Part shown: piece after piece, positions 1 to 8,077 of the stretch
How the letters are laid out: every line of letters begins with the position of its first letter
Numbering within the stretch: the first letter of the stretch is position 1
From: CAVQBC01 sp963848415
Lineage (GTDB): Bacteria > Actinomycetota > Thermoleophilia > Solirubrobacterales > Solirubrobacteraceae
Assembly: GCA_963848415.1 (NCBI GenBank)
Contig: CAWKDN010000001.1
Span: forward strand, 62,001-126,000
DNA length: 64,000 nt
Direction of reading: 5' to 3'
Program-made: the position numbers and the translations under genes
The notes under the pieces: generated by a model
Database searches by the model: none
The model's input: the letters and a program-made list of their open reading frames with translations, nothing else
What the model was told of the DNA's origin: nothing

Positions 1-45
1 GCTCGTGGCGGCGAGGTCGACCGTCTCGGCCGCCACCGTCGTCAC
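1..45 (-). CDS. Start of a GXGXG-domain glutamate-synthase-like subunit (partial, runs off the window)
   Basis: Only the first 15 codons are visible, from a GTG at 45, reading VTTVAAETVDLAATS. The start overlaps the stop of the upstream amidotransferase (GTGA), which implies translational coupling. N-termini of the GltB domain-3 family (GlxC/MgsB type) often contain a similar DLA-rich stretch, and that subunit follows the amidotransferase in the complete set at 30-35 kb. The family assignment rests on this context and a short match, so it is inference. Confidence 0.45.
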   Translation of the reverse strand, partial: MTTVAAETVDLAATS

Positions 46-950
46 GCGACGGCCTCCCGCGCCCAGCTGTACACCCGGCCGGGCTCGGGCTCCCACAGCT
101 CGGCCTCCTCGGCGCCGGGTAGGACGGCGATCGCGCGGTACTCGGAGGCCATCGCCACCCAGTCGTCCGTCTCGGCCATCACGGCGGGCTTGCAGGCGAT
201 CGGGTCGCGCAGCACGGCGAACCCGTCGGCGGTGCCGACGGCGAAGGTGTAGAAGCCGTCGAGGTCGTCCAGGCAACCCGCCAGCGCCTCGTCCAGGCCC
301 GCGCCCTCGCGCATCCGCCAGGTCAGGTAGCCCGCGGCGACCTCGGTGTCGTTGTCGGTCTGCAGCTCGATGCCCTCGCGGCGCAGCCGGCGGCGCCACA
401 GGTTGTGGTTCGAGAGCGAGCCGTTGTGGACGAGGCAGAGGTCCAGGCCGGTGGAGAACGGGTGCGAGTGCTCAGTGGTCACGCGGCTCTCGGTGGCCAT
501 GCGGGTGTGCCCGAGCGCGTGGCTGCCCTGCACGCCGGCGAGGCCGAAGCGGGCCACGAACGTGCGCGGGTCGCCCATCTCCTTGTAGATCTCGATCGTC
601 TCGCCCGCGCTCATCACGCGCAGCTCCGGGTGGCGCTCGCGCAGCCAGCCCTGAGCGGTGGCCGCGTCCGTGCCGACCGCGAGCACCGCGTGGCTGGCGC
701 GCACCTCGGGCTCGGGCGCCGCGCCGAACGCGTCGCTCAGCCCGGCGTGCACGGCGCCCCAGTCCTGGCGCGGGTCGGGCGAGAACAGCGTGACCTTGGA
801 GGCGCCGGCGGGCGCCGGCTCGCGGTAGAAGGCCACCCCGGCACTGTCTGGGCCGCGATCGGCCAGCTGGCCGAGCATCGCGCCCAGGTGGGTGCCGAGC
901 TCCTCCGAGACGGTGGAGGACTTGCTGAAGAGACCTGCAATGCCACACAT
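42..950 (-). CDS. Class II glutamine amidotransferase, glutamate-synthase/N-methylglutamate-synthase type
   Basis: A 302-residue Ntn-type glutaminase domain starting MCGIAGLF, so Cys2 is the expected nucleophile after Met removal. HNGSLSNHNLWRRRL and the RGPDS segment are typical of the purF/GltB class II fold. There is no synthase domain, so it must work with separate subunits, as in the GlxB or MgsA families, which release ammonia from glutamine for a GltB2-type partner. Its 3' end overlaps the start of the next gene by 4 bases. A paralogue lies at 32511-33440. The physiological product (glutamate or an N-alkylglutamate) cannot be told from sequence. Confidence 0.9.
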   Translation of the reverse strand: MCGIAGLFSKSSTVSEELGTHLGAMLGQLADRGPDSAGVAFYREPAPAGASKVTLFSPDPRQDWGAVHAGLSDAFGAAPEPEVRASHAVLAVGTDAATAQGWLRERHPELRVMSAGETIEIYKEMGDPRTFVARFGLAGVQGSHALGHTRMATESRVTTEHSHPFSTGLDLCLVHNGSLSNHNLWRRRLRREGIELQTDNDTEVAAGYLTWRMREGAGLDEALAGCLDDLDGFYTFAVGTADGFAVLRDPIACKPAVMAETDDWVAMASEYRAIAVLPGAEEAELWEPEPGRVYSWAREAVA

Positions 951-1048
951 GGGACGGCGAGTCTAGTGTGGACCTCCGCCACCGCCCATGGTCCGCAGCG
1001 GCACAATCTGGCCGCCCGTCATGGAGGATCCGGACACCCAGCCGTGGC

Positions 1049-1282
1049 CTAGGTGGCGCGCCGGCGCGAAACCAGCAGCCACACCCGCAGCACGATGTAG
1101 CCCGGGAGGTTCACGAGCAGCACGAGCAGGCACCACCAGAGCCTGACTGCGGCGCTCATCGGCTCGGCCCGGACCTCGATCCAGGTCAAGTAGACGAGCA
1201 GCGCCAGCAGCACCTGCAGGACGAGGGGGGCATTGCCCGTGAGCACGAACACGATCATGCGCGAGCCGACGATAGCCTCCAT
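1049..1282 (-). CDS. Small two-helix membrane protein
   Basis: A 77-residue protein with two hydrophobic segments, roughly residues 15-34 and 46-68, and a basic tail SRRR. The second segment, LWWCLLVLLVNLPGYIVLRV, loosely resembles phospholipase-D N-terminal anchor domains (Trp, then a Pro-Gly turn), but no catalytic domain follows. The start is taken at the ATG at 1282; an in-frame ATG at 1258 is an alternative. It lies between the amidotransferase and the divergently transcribed ammonium channel. Function unknown. Confidence 0.55.
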   Translation of the reverse strand: MEAIVGSRMIVFVLTGNAPLVLQVLLALLVYLTWIEVRAEPMSAAVRLWWCLLVLLVNLPGYIVLRVWLLVSRRRAT

Positions 1283-1545
1283 GGAGACGCGCGGTCGTGG
1301 CTCTAGAAGCCTCCACCGGTGTGTGCAGTCCGAACCGGCTACGGAGCGATCGCCCTCCCCATCGCCCGTCGCACCGGGATGGCAGTGTCCGGTCTGGACA
1401 CTACAGTTGCGCCAAGAGTGGAGGAGCCCGACATTGCGCCTTCCTGCCCGGCTGGAAACGATCCTGGACCAGGAGGCCGGGCGCCGTCCACGTCCGCGAG
1501 GGTGGGGCAGGCGGCCTGGAGCCATTCGGAGGAGGTCGTGCGCGC

Positions 1546-3021
1546 ATGAGCCTGGTCGTCGCCCAGGTCCAGAACCTGCAGGATGCCGCGAGCGCGGAGT
1601 CGCTTACCACCGACTCCGCGATCCTCGCCGAGCAGTTCTACTTCTTCACGGTCGTCCTGATGTGGCTGATCCACGCCGGGTTCATGGCCTACGAGGCCGG
1701 CGTGGCGCGTCGCAAGAACGTCATGGCGACGACGATGAAGAACATCCTGACCATCGCCGTCGTCACGCCGAGCTTCTACTACTTCGGCTGGATGATCTAC
1801 GGCTGCGCGCAGCCGGGGATCCCGATCTCCCCCAACTCAGACGACTTCAGCGCCGCCGCCTGCGCGGCGGGGATCCCCTGGAGCGACGCCTTCGGGCCGA
1901 ACCTGGCCAACAACATCAACCTGATCTTCTTCCTGGCCTTCCTGCTCTTCTCCTGGACGACGGCCTCGATCATGTCCGGCGCGCTGCTCGAGCGCGTGCG
2001 CATCTCGGCCTACCTGCTGCTCGCCGTCCTGCTGGGCTCGGTGGTGTGGATCCTCGACGCCGCCTGGGGCTGGAGCGCCGGCGGCTGGCTGACGCTGCGC
2101 TTCGGCTTCCACGACTCGATCGCCTCGGGGGTGGTCCACGGCGTCGCCGGCGCCTTCACGCTCGGCGTGCTCTTCAACCTCGGGCCGCGCATCGGGCGCT
2201 TCACGCGCGAGGGGCTGCCGCGCCAGTTCAAACCGCACAATGTGCACATGACGGCGCTCGGGCTGATGCTGATCTTCACCGGCTTCTACGCCTTCTACGG
2301 CGCCTGCCTGGTGATCAGCTCCACCTCCCTGCCCGGCTGGGCGAGCATCTACCTCAGCCCCACGACGCTCGGCTCGATCACCATGGTCATCACGATGGGC
2401 TTCGCCGGCGGCTTCACGGGCGGCTGGTTCGTGAGCCGCGGCGACCCGTTCTGGACGATCTCCTGCGGGCTGGCGGGGGTCATCGGCGTCTCGGCCGGCG
2501 CCGACGTCTACGCCCCCACGCTCGCCTACCTGCTCTCGATGCTCACCGCCGTGCTCGCCTACTACGCGGGCCAGGTCATCGAGCGCCGCTTCCGCGTCGA
2601 CGACGCGGTCGGGGCGGTCGCGGTGCACGGCGTCTCGGGCTTCCTCGGGCTGCTGTGGGTGGGCATCTTCGCCGCCGGCTACCCGACCGGCCTCAACAAC
2701 GTCGAGAGCTCGATCGGCGGTCAGCTGATCGGCATGGCGACGTTCCTGCCGCTCGGGTTCCTGAGCGGCTGGGGCGCCTCCTTCATCCTCAAGCGCTTCA
2801 ACGTCCTGCGCGTGCCGCCCGAGGTCGAGCTCGAGGGTCTCGACATCGCCGAGTACGAGGCCGACGTCTATCCGGAGCACGCGGCCAACCCGGAGTTCAT
2901 CTACGAGCCCGACGGGCGCCCCGTCCCCGCGGCGCCGGTGCTCGCGGGAGCGTACGCAGAGCTCGACGGACGGGCATTGGGCGGGCGCGCCGAGCCGGCT
3001 GAGCCGGGTGAGCGCCCGTGA
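1546..3021 (+). CDS. amt: Ammonium transporter, Amt/Mep/Rh family
   Basis: A 491-residue polytopic membrane protein with about eleven helices. The twin-histidine pore is recognisable: GVVHGVAG with an upstream HDS (equivalents of H168 and D160 in E. coli AmtB) and DAVGAVAVHGVSG (equivalent of H318). The roughly 70-residue cytoplasmic C-terminal extension after the last helix is long and acidic (EYEADVYPEHAANPEF), then proline-rich. The start at 1546 is supported by GGAGGAGG at 1528-1535. Three or four tiny membrane proteins follow with overlapping reading frames. No glnK lies beside it. With glutamine synthetase and glutamate-synthase-like genes on both sides, the likely role is ammonium uptake for assimilation. 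Confidence 0.95.
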   Translation: MSLVVAQVQNLQDAASAESLTTDSAILAEQFYFFTVVLMWLIHAGFMAYEAGVARRKNVMATTMKNILTIAVVTPSFYYFGWMIYGCAQPGIPISPNSDDFSAAACAAGIPWSDAFGPNLANNINLIFFLAFLLFSWTTASIMSGALLERVRISAYLLLAVLLGSVVWILDAAWGWSAGGWLTLRFGFHDSIASGVVHGVAGAFTLGVLFNLGPRIGRFTREGLPRQFKPHNVHMTALGLMLIFTGFYAFYGACLVISSTSLPGWASIYLSPTTLGSITMVITMGFAGGFTGGWFVSRGDPFWTISCGLAGVIGVSAGADVYAPTLAYLLSMLTAVLAYYAGQVIERRFRVDDAVGAVAVHGVSGFLGLLWVGIFAAGYPTGLNNVESSIGGQLIGMATFLPLGFLSGWGASFILKRFNVLRVPPEVELEGLDIAEYEADVYPEHAANPEFIYEPDGRPVPAAPVLAGAYAELDGRALGGRAEPAEPGERP

Positions 3022-3170
3022 TCACCCTGATCGTGGCCTTCACGCTGATGCTCGCCGTCGCGGGGCTGGCGGGCAGCTGGGCGTCGCGCAAGCAGCGCCG
3101 GCTCGCGGCCGGCGAGTCCACCGAGCGAACGGAGGCGCGGCATGCCCGCGATCATCGACAGCGCGCCTAG
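3018..3170 (+). CDS. 50-residue single-helix membrane protein, translationally coupled to amt
   Basis: A short frame from GTG at 3018, overlapping the amt stop (GTGA). It encodes one hydrophobic helix at about residues 3-20 (LIVAFTLMLAVAGLAG), then a basic and highly charged tail. The topology matches a small accessory protein of a larger membrane complex. It overlaps the next small gene by 29 bases. No family recognised. Support is the coupling and the clean hydrophobic-then-basic pattern, so existence is likely but unproven. Confidence 0.5.
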   Translation: MITLIVAFTLMLAVAGLAGSWASRKQRRLAAGESTERTEARHARDHRQRA

Positions 3171-3465
3171 CTGCGTGACCTCGGCGCCCGGCGCCGTCGA
3201 GGGCGACGACGCGGACTTCATCCTGCAGAGCACCTACGAGGAGTGCGCGGGCATCATGACCTTCGGGCCCGGCTCGATCTACGGCGAGGGCGCCGCGTCG
3301 GCCGCGAGCGCCTACTACGTCCTGACGATCATCGGGATCGCGGTGATGGTCCTCGCCCTGGTCGCCTGGGTGCTCGTCGAGCACCGGCGCCTGACCGGAC
3401 ACGTCGCCCGCCTGCGCGGGCGCGACGCCGCGGCCCTCGTGCCCGGCGGAGAGGAGCGCCCATGA
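3142..3465 (+). CDS. 107-residue membrane-anchored protein in the amt operon
   Basis: Residues 1-55 are polar, with two cysteines (SCVT and EECAG). One helix follows at about 59-82 (YYVLTIIGIAVMVLALVAWVLVE), then a basic cytoplasmic tail. ATG at 3142 has a GGAGG about 6 bases upstream. The stop overlaps the next ATG (ATGA at 3462). This is the second of a run of tiny proteins behind amt, perhaps an accessory complex of the channel. No known family recognised. Confidence 0.65.
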   Translation: MPAIIDSAPSCVTSAPGAVEGDDADFILQSTYEECAGIMTFGPGSIYGEGAASAASAYYVLTIIGIAVMVLALVAWVLVEHRRLTGHVARLRGRDAAALVPGGEERP

Positions 3466-3634
3466 GCACGCCCGACGCACCCGACCGCGACCGCAGCGCG
3501 GCCAGCTGGAGTTCCCGCCGCTGCAGACCCACTCCAAGGCCTTCGAGGCCGTCATGGTCGGCCTGTCGCTGATCTGCGTGGTGATCGTGCTGGTGATCGT
3601 CCTGGGCACGGACATCGGGAACCTCTCGCGGTAG
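3462..3634 (+). pseudogene. Small membrane protein, apparently frameshifted
   Basis: ATG at 3462 overlaps the previous stop and begins MSTPDAPDRDRSA. The convincing part, LEFPPLQTHSKAFEAVMVG and a following single helix rich in Val/Leu/Ile, is in a different frame and ends at TAG 3632-3634. One missing base between about 3492 and 3505 would join them into a single-helix protein of about 57 residues. In the uncorrected frame the product stops at 3572. Either a sequencing error or a genuine break; alternatively the helix segment starts internally. Confidence 0.4.
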
Positions 3635-3733
3635 TGGCGAGCAACGGCCACGCGGCAGCGGTGGGTCCCGGCGGGCGTCCCGGCGTTCGCCCGCACCGCC
3701 GGCCTGGGCTTCTCGTGGCCGCGCGCGCTGGCG

Positions 3734-4024
3734 GTGCTGGCCCTCGTGGCCTTGTGCGCCGTCGTGGCCAACTCCTGCCAGCGCTCACAGATCCGCGTCG
3801 AGCAGTCGCGGGCGATCGCGACGGCGCGCGCGCAGGTGGACTTCCGACCCGCCCAGCAGCAGATCCGCCTCGTCCGGCAGGGCCTGACCTCGCGCCCGTA
3901 CTGGGCCGTCTCGCTGTCGGTGCCCGGGCAGGCCGGCAACTTCCGGCGGCTCGCCGTCGTCAAGGTCGACGCCAACACCGGCAAGGTGGCGTCGGTCGCC
4001 ACTCAGCCTCCAGGTGGCGGCTGA
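3734..4024 (+). CDS. Membrane-anchored or secreted small protein, last of the amt operon
   Basis: A 96-residue product from GTG at 3734. An N-terminal hydrophobic segment (LALVALCAVVA) is followed by NSCQRSQIRVEQ and a soluble domain with strands such as PYWAVSLSVPG and RRLAVVKVDANTGKVASV, a PepSY-like look without clear family identity. The true start may be upstream: a GTG at 3634 directly follows the previous gene but is in another frame, so an extra base between 3634 and 3734 may be hiding about 30 residues. The Cys is not in a good lipobox, so a signal anchor is preferred. Confidence 0.55.
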   Translation: MLALVALCAVVANSCQRSQIRVEQSRAIATARAQVDFRPAQQQIRLVRQGLTSRPYWAVSLSVPGQAGNFRRLAVVKVDANTGKVASVATQPPGGG

Positions 4025-4036
4025 AGGTCCCGCGTC

Positions 4037-4059
4037 AGGACCGCGAACGGCCCGGTCCT
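4037..4059. terminator. Hairpin between convergent genes
   Basis: Perfect 7-base arms AGGACCG (4037-4043) and CGGTCCT (4053-4059) with a 9-base loop lie between the end of the amt operon and the end of the minus-strand CBS gene. There is no T-run, as is common in very GC-rich genomes, so intrinsic termination is only a possibility. Confidence 0.4.
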
Positions 4060-5906
4060 CACACGTTGAGGGGCACGTACACGTTGAGCTTCTTCTGCGC
4101 GGCGGCGACGGCGCGGAGGGCCTCGCGCAGCCCGACCCGCCGCAACGGCGCGAGCGTGCCGGGCTCGACGCGATTGTCCGGCGGCCGGCCCTCGCGCAGA
4201 CACGTCGCGTGGTGCTCGAGCCGGAGCCGCGCGATCACCGCAAAGGCCTCCCGCAGCGCCGTGGCCGTCTCCGCGTTGAGATGGCCGGTCTCCTCGGCGC
4301 CCACGAGACGGTCGAGCGTCGGCGAGATCGTGACCCCGGCGGCCAGCGCGTAGAAGCGCGCGAGGTTGGCGATCGGCACCGCGCCGCCGGCCTTCAGGTC
4401 GACGCTGCCGTCGCGGTCGGGGTGGATCGAGCCGAGGCGATGCAGCGGCACGCGGCGGTCGGTGGCGGTGCGCGCCAGGCGCCGGAGGAAGTCCGGATAG
4501 CGCTGCGCCGCGCGCAGGACCTCGACGAGCGGGGGAGCGACGTCCAGCCCGCCCACCACGGCGCGGAAGTCGAAGCTCACCGCGGCGCGCACGAGGTGGG
4601 AGCTGTCCGGCTGCTCGAGGCACTCGCGGAAGACCGCCCGCCAGCGGCCGGCGGGCATGCGCCAGGCGGGGTTGCGCGCCAGCACCCCGGAGCGGTCGGG
4701 GCCCAGCCCGCACCGCGCGAGCCCGCCGTTGACATCAGCGGCGACGCGGGCGAAGTAGGCGTCCACGGCCTCGCCGCCGGGATCGGCGTAGGCGAGCGCG
4801 TTGTCCTGGTCGGAGGCGAGCGTGACCTCGAGCCGGGCGACGCTGCCGAGCGCGAGCCACGCCCAGCTCGCCGGCGCGGGCCCGTGACGCGCGAGCGCGA
4901 AGTCCAGCAGCCGGGTGGTCGCCGTGTCGCTCTGGATCGCGAGCACGCGCGTGATGTCGCCCGGACCCAGGCCGGAGGCCAGCAGCGAGCCCAGCAGCGG
5001 CGGCAGCCCCTCGGCCACCGTCCACACGAGCGCGTCCACGCCGGGCGCGCGCGCGATCGCGCGGCGCAGCGCGAAGGGCGTGTGCTCGCCGCCCGTGACG
5101 TCCTCGATCGACAGGAGCCCGACCACCCGGCCGCGCTCGGTGACGCACAGCTCCCGCCGGTCGGCGTCGAGCAGGTCCATCAGCGCCTCGCCGGCGGTGC
5201 GGTCGGCCTCGACGCAGACCGGCGGTCGGCTGCCCGCGATGTCCACCGGCGCGTCCGGCGATCGCCCGGCGGCGAGCACCCGCTCGCGCAGGTCGGCGTC
5301 CGTGACCACGCGCAGGCCGCCGCCGGCCTCGAGCAGCGCCGCGCCGGTGCCCGCGCGCGTCATGGCCTCCGCCGCCTCGCGCGCGCTCGCCCCAGCCGGC
5401 AGGCGCAGCGGCGCCCGTCCCACCAGCGACCCGATCCGGCGGGTGCTCAGCTCGGGCAGCGCGTGCACCGTCTGCCCCGTGCGCACGAGCCGCCGGCGCA
5501 GGCTGCGCGCCACGTAGGCGACGCCGGCGGGTTGGGCGAGCACCCGCAGCGCCGCCGTCGCGGGGACCCACAGCACGGTCGCGTCCTCGTGCGCGCGGAC
5601 GGTGAAGGCGGGCGCGAGGCCCGAGAGCAGCGAGGGATGCCCGAAGCACTGCCCCGGCTCGAGCAGGTCGACCACCTGGTCGCCGTGAACCAGCTCCATC
5701 GCGCCCGTGCGCACGACCGACAGCCCGGTCGCGGGCGCGCCGTCCTCGACCAGCACCGCCTCACCCGCCGGATAGGAACGCTCGGCCACGGTCGCGGCTG
5801 CCGCCGCCAGCTCCGCGGGCGGAAGCGCGTCGAACGGCGGGTGGCAGGCGAGGAAGGCCGCGTGACTCAGGCGCTCAGGCCTCCACGACGAGATGGACCG
5901 GTACAT
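4059..5906 (-). CDS. cNMP-binding / CBS / DUF294 nucleotidyltransferase-like signalling protein
   Basis: About 615 residues. Order: cyclic-nucleotide-binding-like fold (about 20-140, with SYPAGEAVLVEDG and MELVHG), a CBS pair (about 165-290, with VVTDADL and VVGLLSIEDVTGG), then a DUF294 GlnD-like nucleotidyltransferase domain with LGSVARLEVTLASDQDNAL, which keeps the G-S...R-x-E...SD-x-D signature, and a helical C-terminal domain. Such proteins are thought to sense nucleotides; the target is unknown. ATG 5906 is chosen, giving a 32-base overlap with the stress-protein gene upstream; a later non-ATG start after the overlap is possible. Context with permease, Amt and synthetase genes suggests a nitrogen-related sensor. 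Confidence 0.8.
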   Translation of the reverse strand: MYRSISSWRPERLSHAAFLACHPPFDALPPAELAAAAATVAERSYPAGEAVLVEDGAPATGLSVVRTGAMELVHGDQVVDLLEPGQCFGHPSLLSGLAPAFTVRAHEDATVLWVPATAALRVLAQPAGVAYVARSLRRRLVRTGQTVHALPELSTRRIGSLVGRAPLRLPAGASAREAAEAMTRAGTGAALLEAGGGLRVVTDADLRERVLAAGRSPDAPVDIAGSRPPVCVEADRTAGEALMDLLDADRRELCVTERGRVVGLLSIEDVTGGEHTPFALRRAIARAPGVDALVWTVAEGLPPLLGSLLASGLGPGDITRVLAIQSDTATTRLLDFALARHGPAPASWAWLALGSVARLEVTLASDQDNALAYADPGGEAVDAYFARVAADVNGGLARCGLGPDRSGVLARNPAWRMPAGRWRAVFRECLEQPDSSHLVRAAVSFDFRAVVGGLDVAPPLVEVLRAAQRYPDFLRRLARTATDRRVPLHRLGSIHPDRDGSVDLKAGGAVPIANLARFYALAAGVTISPTLDRLVGAEETGHLNAETATALREAFAVIARLRLEHHATCLREGRPPDNRVEPGTLAPLRRVGLREALRAVAAAQKKLNVYVPLNV

Positions 5907-6312
5907 CGGCCCGGCGCTCGACCCGGTAGGGCTCCTGGGACCAGATGAAGTCACGCAGCCAGCGGCTGCGCGGCGGGTCGGCGCCCATCACGATGGCCTC
6001 GCATCCGAGGCGGCGCGCCTCTGAGGCGATCCGCTTCGCCGCGGCGCGGGTGCCGATCACGCTGCCGCGGGCCTGGACGCCATGCGCCTCGAGCGCGCGC
6101 ACCGCGCCGTCGACCACCGCGCGCTGCTCGTCCCACTCCTGTCGCGTCGGCAGGAGCCCGGGGCTCGGCAGGCCGAGCGAGGTTCCCCACACCCGCGCGA
6201 CGCTCAGGACGTGCACGGGCGCGCCCGCGGGCGCCGCGAGCTCCGCCGCCCGCTCCACCGCGGCGGCGGGGATCCGGCGCGACTCCGAGGCGAGCAGGAC
6301 GCCGCCGCTCAC
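5875..6312 (-). CDS. Universal stress protein (UspA) family
   Basis: A 145-residue single-domain Usp fold: VLLASESR at strand 1, and a C-terminal EAIVMGADPPRSRWLRDFIWSQEPYRVERRADVPVHLV that replaces the usual G-x2-G-x9-G(S/T) ATP loop with a less glycine-rich sequence, so ATP binding is doubtful. ATG at 6312 overlaps the permease stop by 4 bases, so it is co-translated with the permease. Usp domains often accompany transporters; a regulatory role is inferred. Confidence 0.8.
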   Translation of the reverse strand: MSGGVLLASESRRIPAAAVERAAELAAPAGAPVHVLSVARVWGTSLGLPSPGLLPTRQEWDEQRAVVDGAVRALEAHGVQARGSVIGTRAAAKRIASEARRLGCEAIVMGADPPRSRWLRDFIWSQEPYRVERRADVPVHLVVEA

Positions 6313-7835
6313 GACGGCGAGAGGGGGTCGTCGGGCGTCGGCGTCGGCTGGCGCTTGTCCTCCACGCGGGTCCGGTAGAGGTAGAGCGGGATGTAGGCGA
6401 GCGCCACGACCCAGCCGAGGAAGTAGTAGATCTCCGTCTCGCCGATGATCGAGTAGGCGATGCCGCCGAAGGCCCAGATGAAGAACAGGCCGGCCGCGAG
6501 GATCAGCGCCACGTACTTCATGAACTCCGGCAGGCGGACCGGCCGGCGCACGTCGGGCCGGTAGCGGCGCAGCATGTAGTAGGCGACGAGCACGAAGATC
6601 AGCGAGCCGGTGTAGCCCACGTTCGAGAAGGTGTAGATCTCGACGGCGCCGCCGGCCAGGATGACCACGAGCGAGGCGAGCACGTTGAAGAACATCGCGC
6701 GCGAGGGCACGCCGTGGTGGTTGAGCCGCTGGAAGAAGCGCGGGAACTGCCCGTCGACGGACATCTGGTGCAGCGAGCGCGCGCAGCCCATGATCGCGTT
6801 GAGCGCCGACAGCGCCAGCGCGACGATCAGCATGCCGGCGACCAGCCAGTTGAGCAGCTCACCGGCGGTGTTGAAGACGTCGCCCGCGAAGGTGACGAAG
6901 ATCGTGTTCGGATCGACCAGGTCGGGGTTCGAGAGCGCCCCCGCCCCCAGCACGACGATGAAGCCGATCGGAATCAGGGTGTAGATGAACAACCCGAAGC
7001 TGCCCTCGAGCGTCATGGCGATCTTGGCGTCGCGCTCAGGGTCGCGGCACTCGCCGATGTAGCAGGCGGCTGCCTCCATCGCCAGCACGTTCCAGGTCAG
7101 CAGGAACGCGTAGCCCATGTAGAGCGCGAACCAGCCCGTCCCGTCCAGGCCGCTGAAGAAGCTCGAGCCGTCGAGCTGCTGGAAGCCCGACAGCTCGCCG
7201 AAATCGAAGTTGCCGCTGAAGATCCAAGCCACCGCGAGGAAGGTCAGCGGGATCATCGCCACGAGCCCCAGCACCGTCGCGAAGGCCGCGCCGATCCGGA
7301 TCCCGAGGTAGGCCGGGACGAAGAACAGCAGGATGCCGACGGCCGCGATCGCGAGCGTCCACCAGGCGATGAAGGTGTTGATGGGCGTGAAGCCGGACTC
7401 GGTGTTGAGCCCGAAGCGGTCCGCGATGTAGAACGACGCGAGGATCATGTTCAGCGGCGCCACCGGGAACCAGCCGAGCCAGTACATCCAGGAGGCGAGG
7501 CCGTTGGCGTGCTTGGCGAACGTCGGCCAGCGGTGGCGGAACGCCGGGTAGACGTAGGACGGCGCGCCGCCCGTGCGCTCGGGCATCATCGCCGAGAGCT
7601 CGGCCAGCAGCAGGCACAGCAGCCAGCCGACGAAGGTCAGCACCACGATCAACGGGATCGAGGCGGCGCCGAGCGACGTCACCATCACGGGCGCGATGCC
7701 GGTGACGAGGATCGTGCCGGCCAGGCCGACCACGAACGCCCCCCACCAGTTCGTCTCCTGTGCGAGCCCGCCGCCCTCGTAGTCGAGCTGCTCGCGCTCG
7801 GTCGCCCCCATGGACGTCTTGGACTCTGTGCCCAT
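6309..7835 (-). CDS. APC superfamily amino acid/amine permease
   Basis: A 508-residue membrane protein with about 12 hydrophobic segments. NWWGAFVVGLAGTILVTG in helix 1 and the helix-6 region WNVLAMEAAACYIGECRDPERD follow the APC pattern (unwound Gly-rich helix 1, E-x-A in helix 6). HQMSVDGQFPRFFQRLNHHGVPSRA is the conserved intracellular loop after helix 8. First gene of a minus-strand operon with a Usp protein and the CBS/DUF294 protein. It diverges from a glutamine synthetase, so the substrate may be an amine or amino acid used for nitrogen; substrate not determinable. Confidence 0.9.
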   Translation of the reverse strand: MGTESKTSMGATEREQLDYEGGGLAQETNWWGAFVVGLAGTILVTGIAPVMVTSLGAASIPLIVVLTFVGWLLCLLLAELSAMMPERTGGAPSYVYPAFRHRWPTFAKHANGLASWMYWLGWFPVAPLNMILASFYIADRFGLNTESGFTPINTFIAWWTLAIAAVGILLFFVPAYLGIRIGAAFATVLGLVAMIPLTFLAVAWIFSGNFDFGELSGFQQLDGSSFFSGLDGTGWFALYMGYAFLLTWNVLAMEAAACYIGECRDPERDAKIAMTLEGSFGLFIYTLIPIGFIVVLGAGALSNPDLVDPNTIFVTFAGDVFNTAGELLNWLVAGMLIVALALSALNAIMGCARSLHQMSVDGQFPRFFQRLNHHGVPSRAMFFNVLASLVVILAGGAVEIYTFSNVGYTGSLIFVLVAYYMLRRYRPDVRRPVRLPEFMKYVALILAAGLFFIWAFGGIAYSIIGETEIYYFLGWVVALAYIPLYLYRTRVEDKRQPTPTPDDPLSPS

Positions 7836-7879
7836 CCTGCTGACCCCCTTCTCCGCCTCGTTGCTGCGACCCTGGGGGC

Positions 7880-7908
7880 GGAATACAGAACGGCCAGGCC
7901 AACGTCAA
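7880..7908 (-). promoter_or_regulatory. Sigma70-like promoter of the permease operon
   Basis: Read on the minus strand, TTGACG (7908-7903) and TATTCC (7885-7880) are separated by exactly 17 bases, about 45 bases upstream of the ATG at 7835. The -35 matches consensus at 5 of 6 positions. Confidence 0.6.
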
Positions 7909-7940
7909 GGATCTCCACGGCCGGACGACGAGCCCGCCGT

Positions 7941-7979
7941 CGTTTGTGTACAACTCATCCACTGTTGGCACAACAAACG
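7941..7979. promoter_or_regulatory. Paired operator-like palindromes in the divergent permease/synthetase promoter region
   Basis: TTGTGTACAA (7944-7953, TTGT-N2-ACAA) and GTTGGCACAAC (7964-7974, GTTG-N3-CAAC) are two dyads with centres about 20 bases apart, roughly two helical turns. They sit inside longer 7-base arms CGTTTGT (7941-7947) and ACAAACG (7973-7979). The TTGT...ACAA form resembles GntR/FadR-type sites; the neighbouring PucR protein is another candidate binder. They lie just upstream of the plus promoter. Confidence 0.5.
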
Positions 7980-7994
7980 TGGTCGCGGCGCACA

Positions 7995-8023
7995 TTCCAC
8001 CCTGTGGCCTGACGGGCTATACC
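7995..8023 (+). promoter_or_regulatory. Promoter of the glutamine synthetase-like gene
   Basis: TTCCAC (7995-8000), 17-base spacer, TATACC (8018-8023), giving a leader of about 45 bases before ATG 8078. Directly downstream of the paired dyads, so a regulator bound there would touch the -35 region. Confidence 0.5.
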
Positions 8024-8077
8024 TCGCTCGCAGGCGCCGAGCGGTGAACGCCGCACGACCACCAGGAGAGGACGGGG

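Noticed and set aside
1837..2880. Minus-strand frame opposite amt
   Set aside because: Antisense to a conserved channel, low-complexity composition, no RBS.
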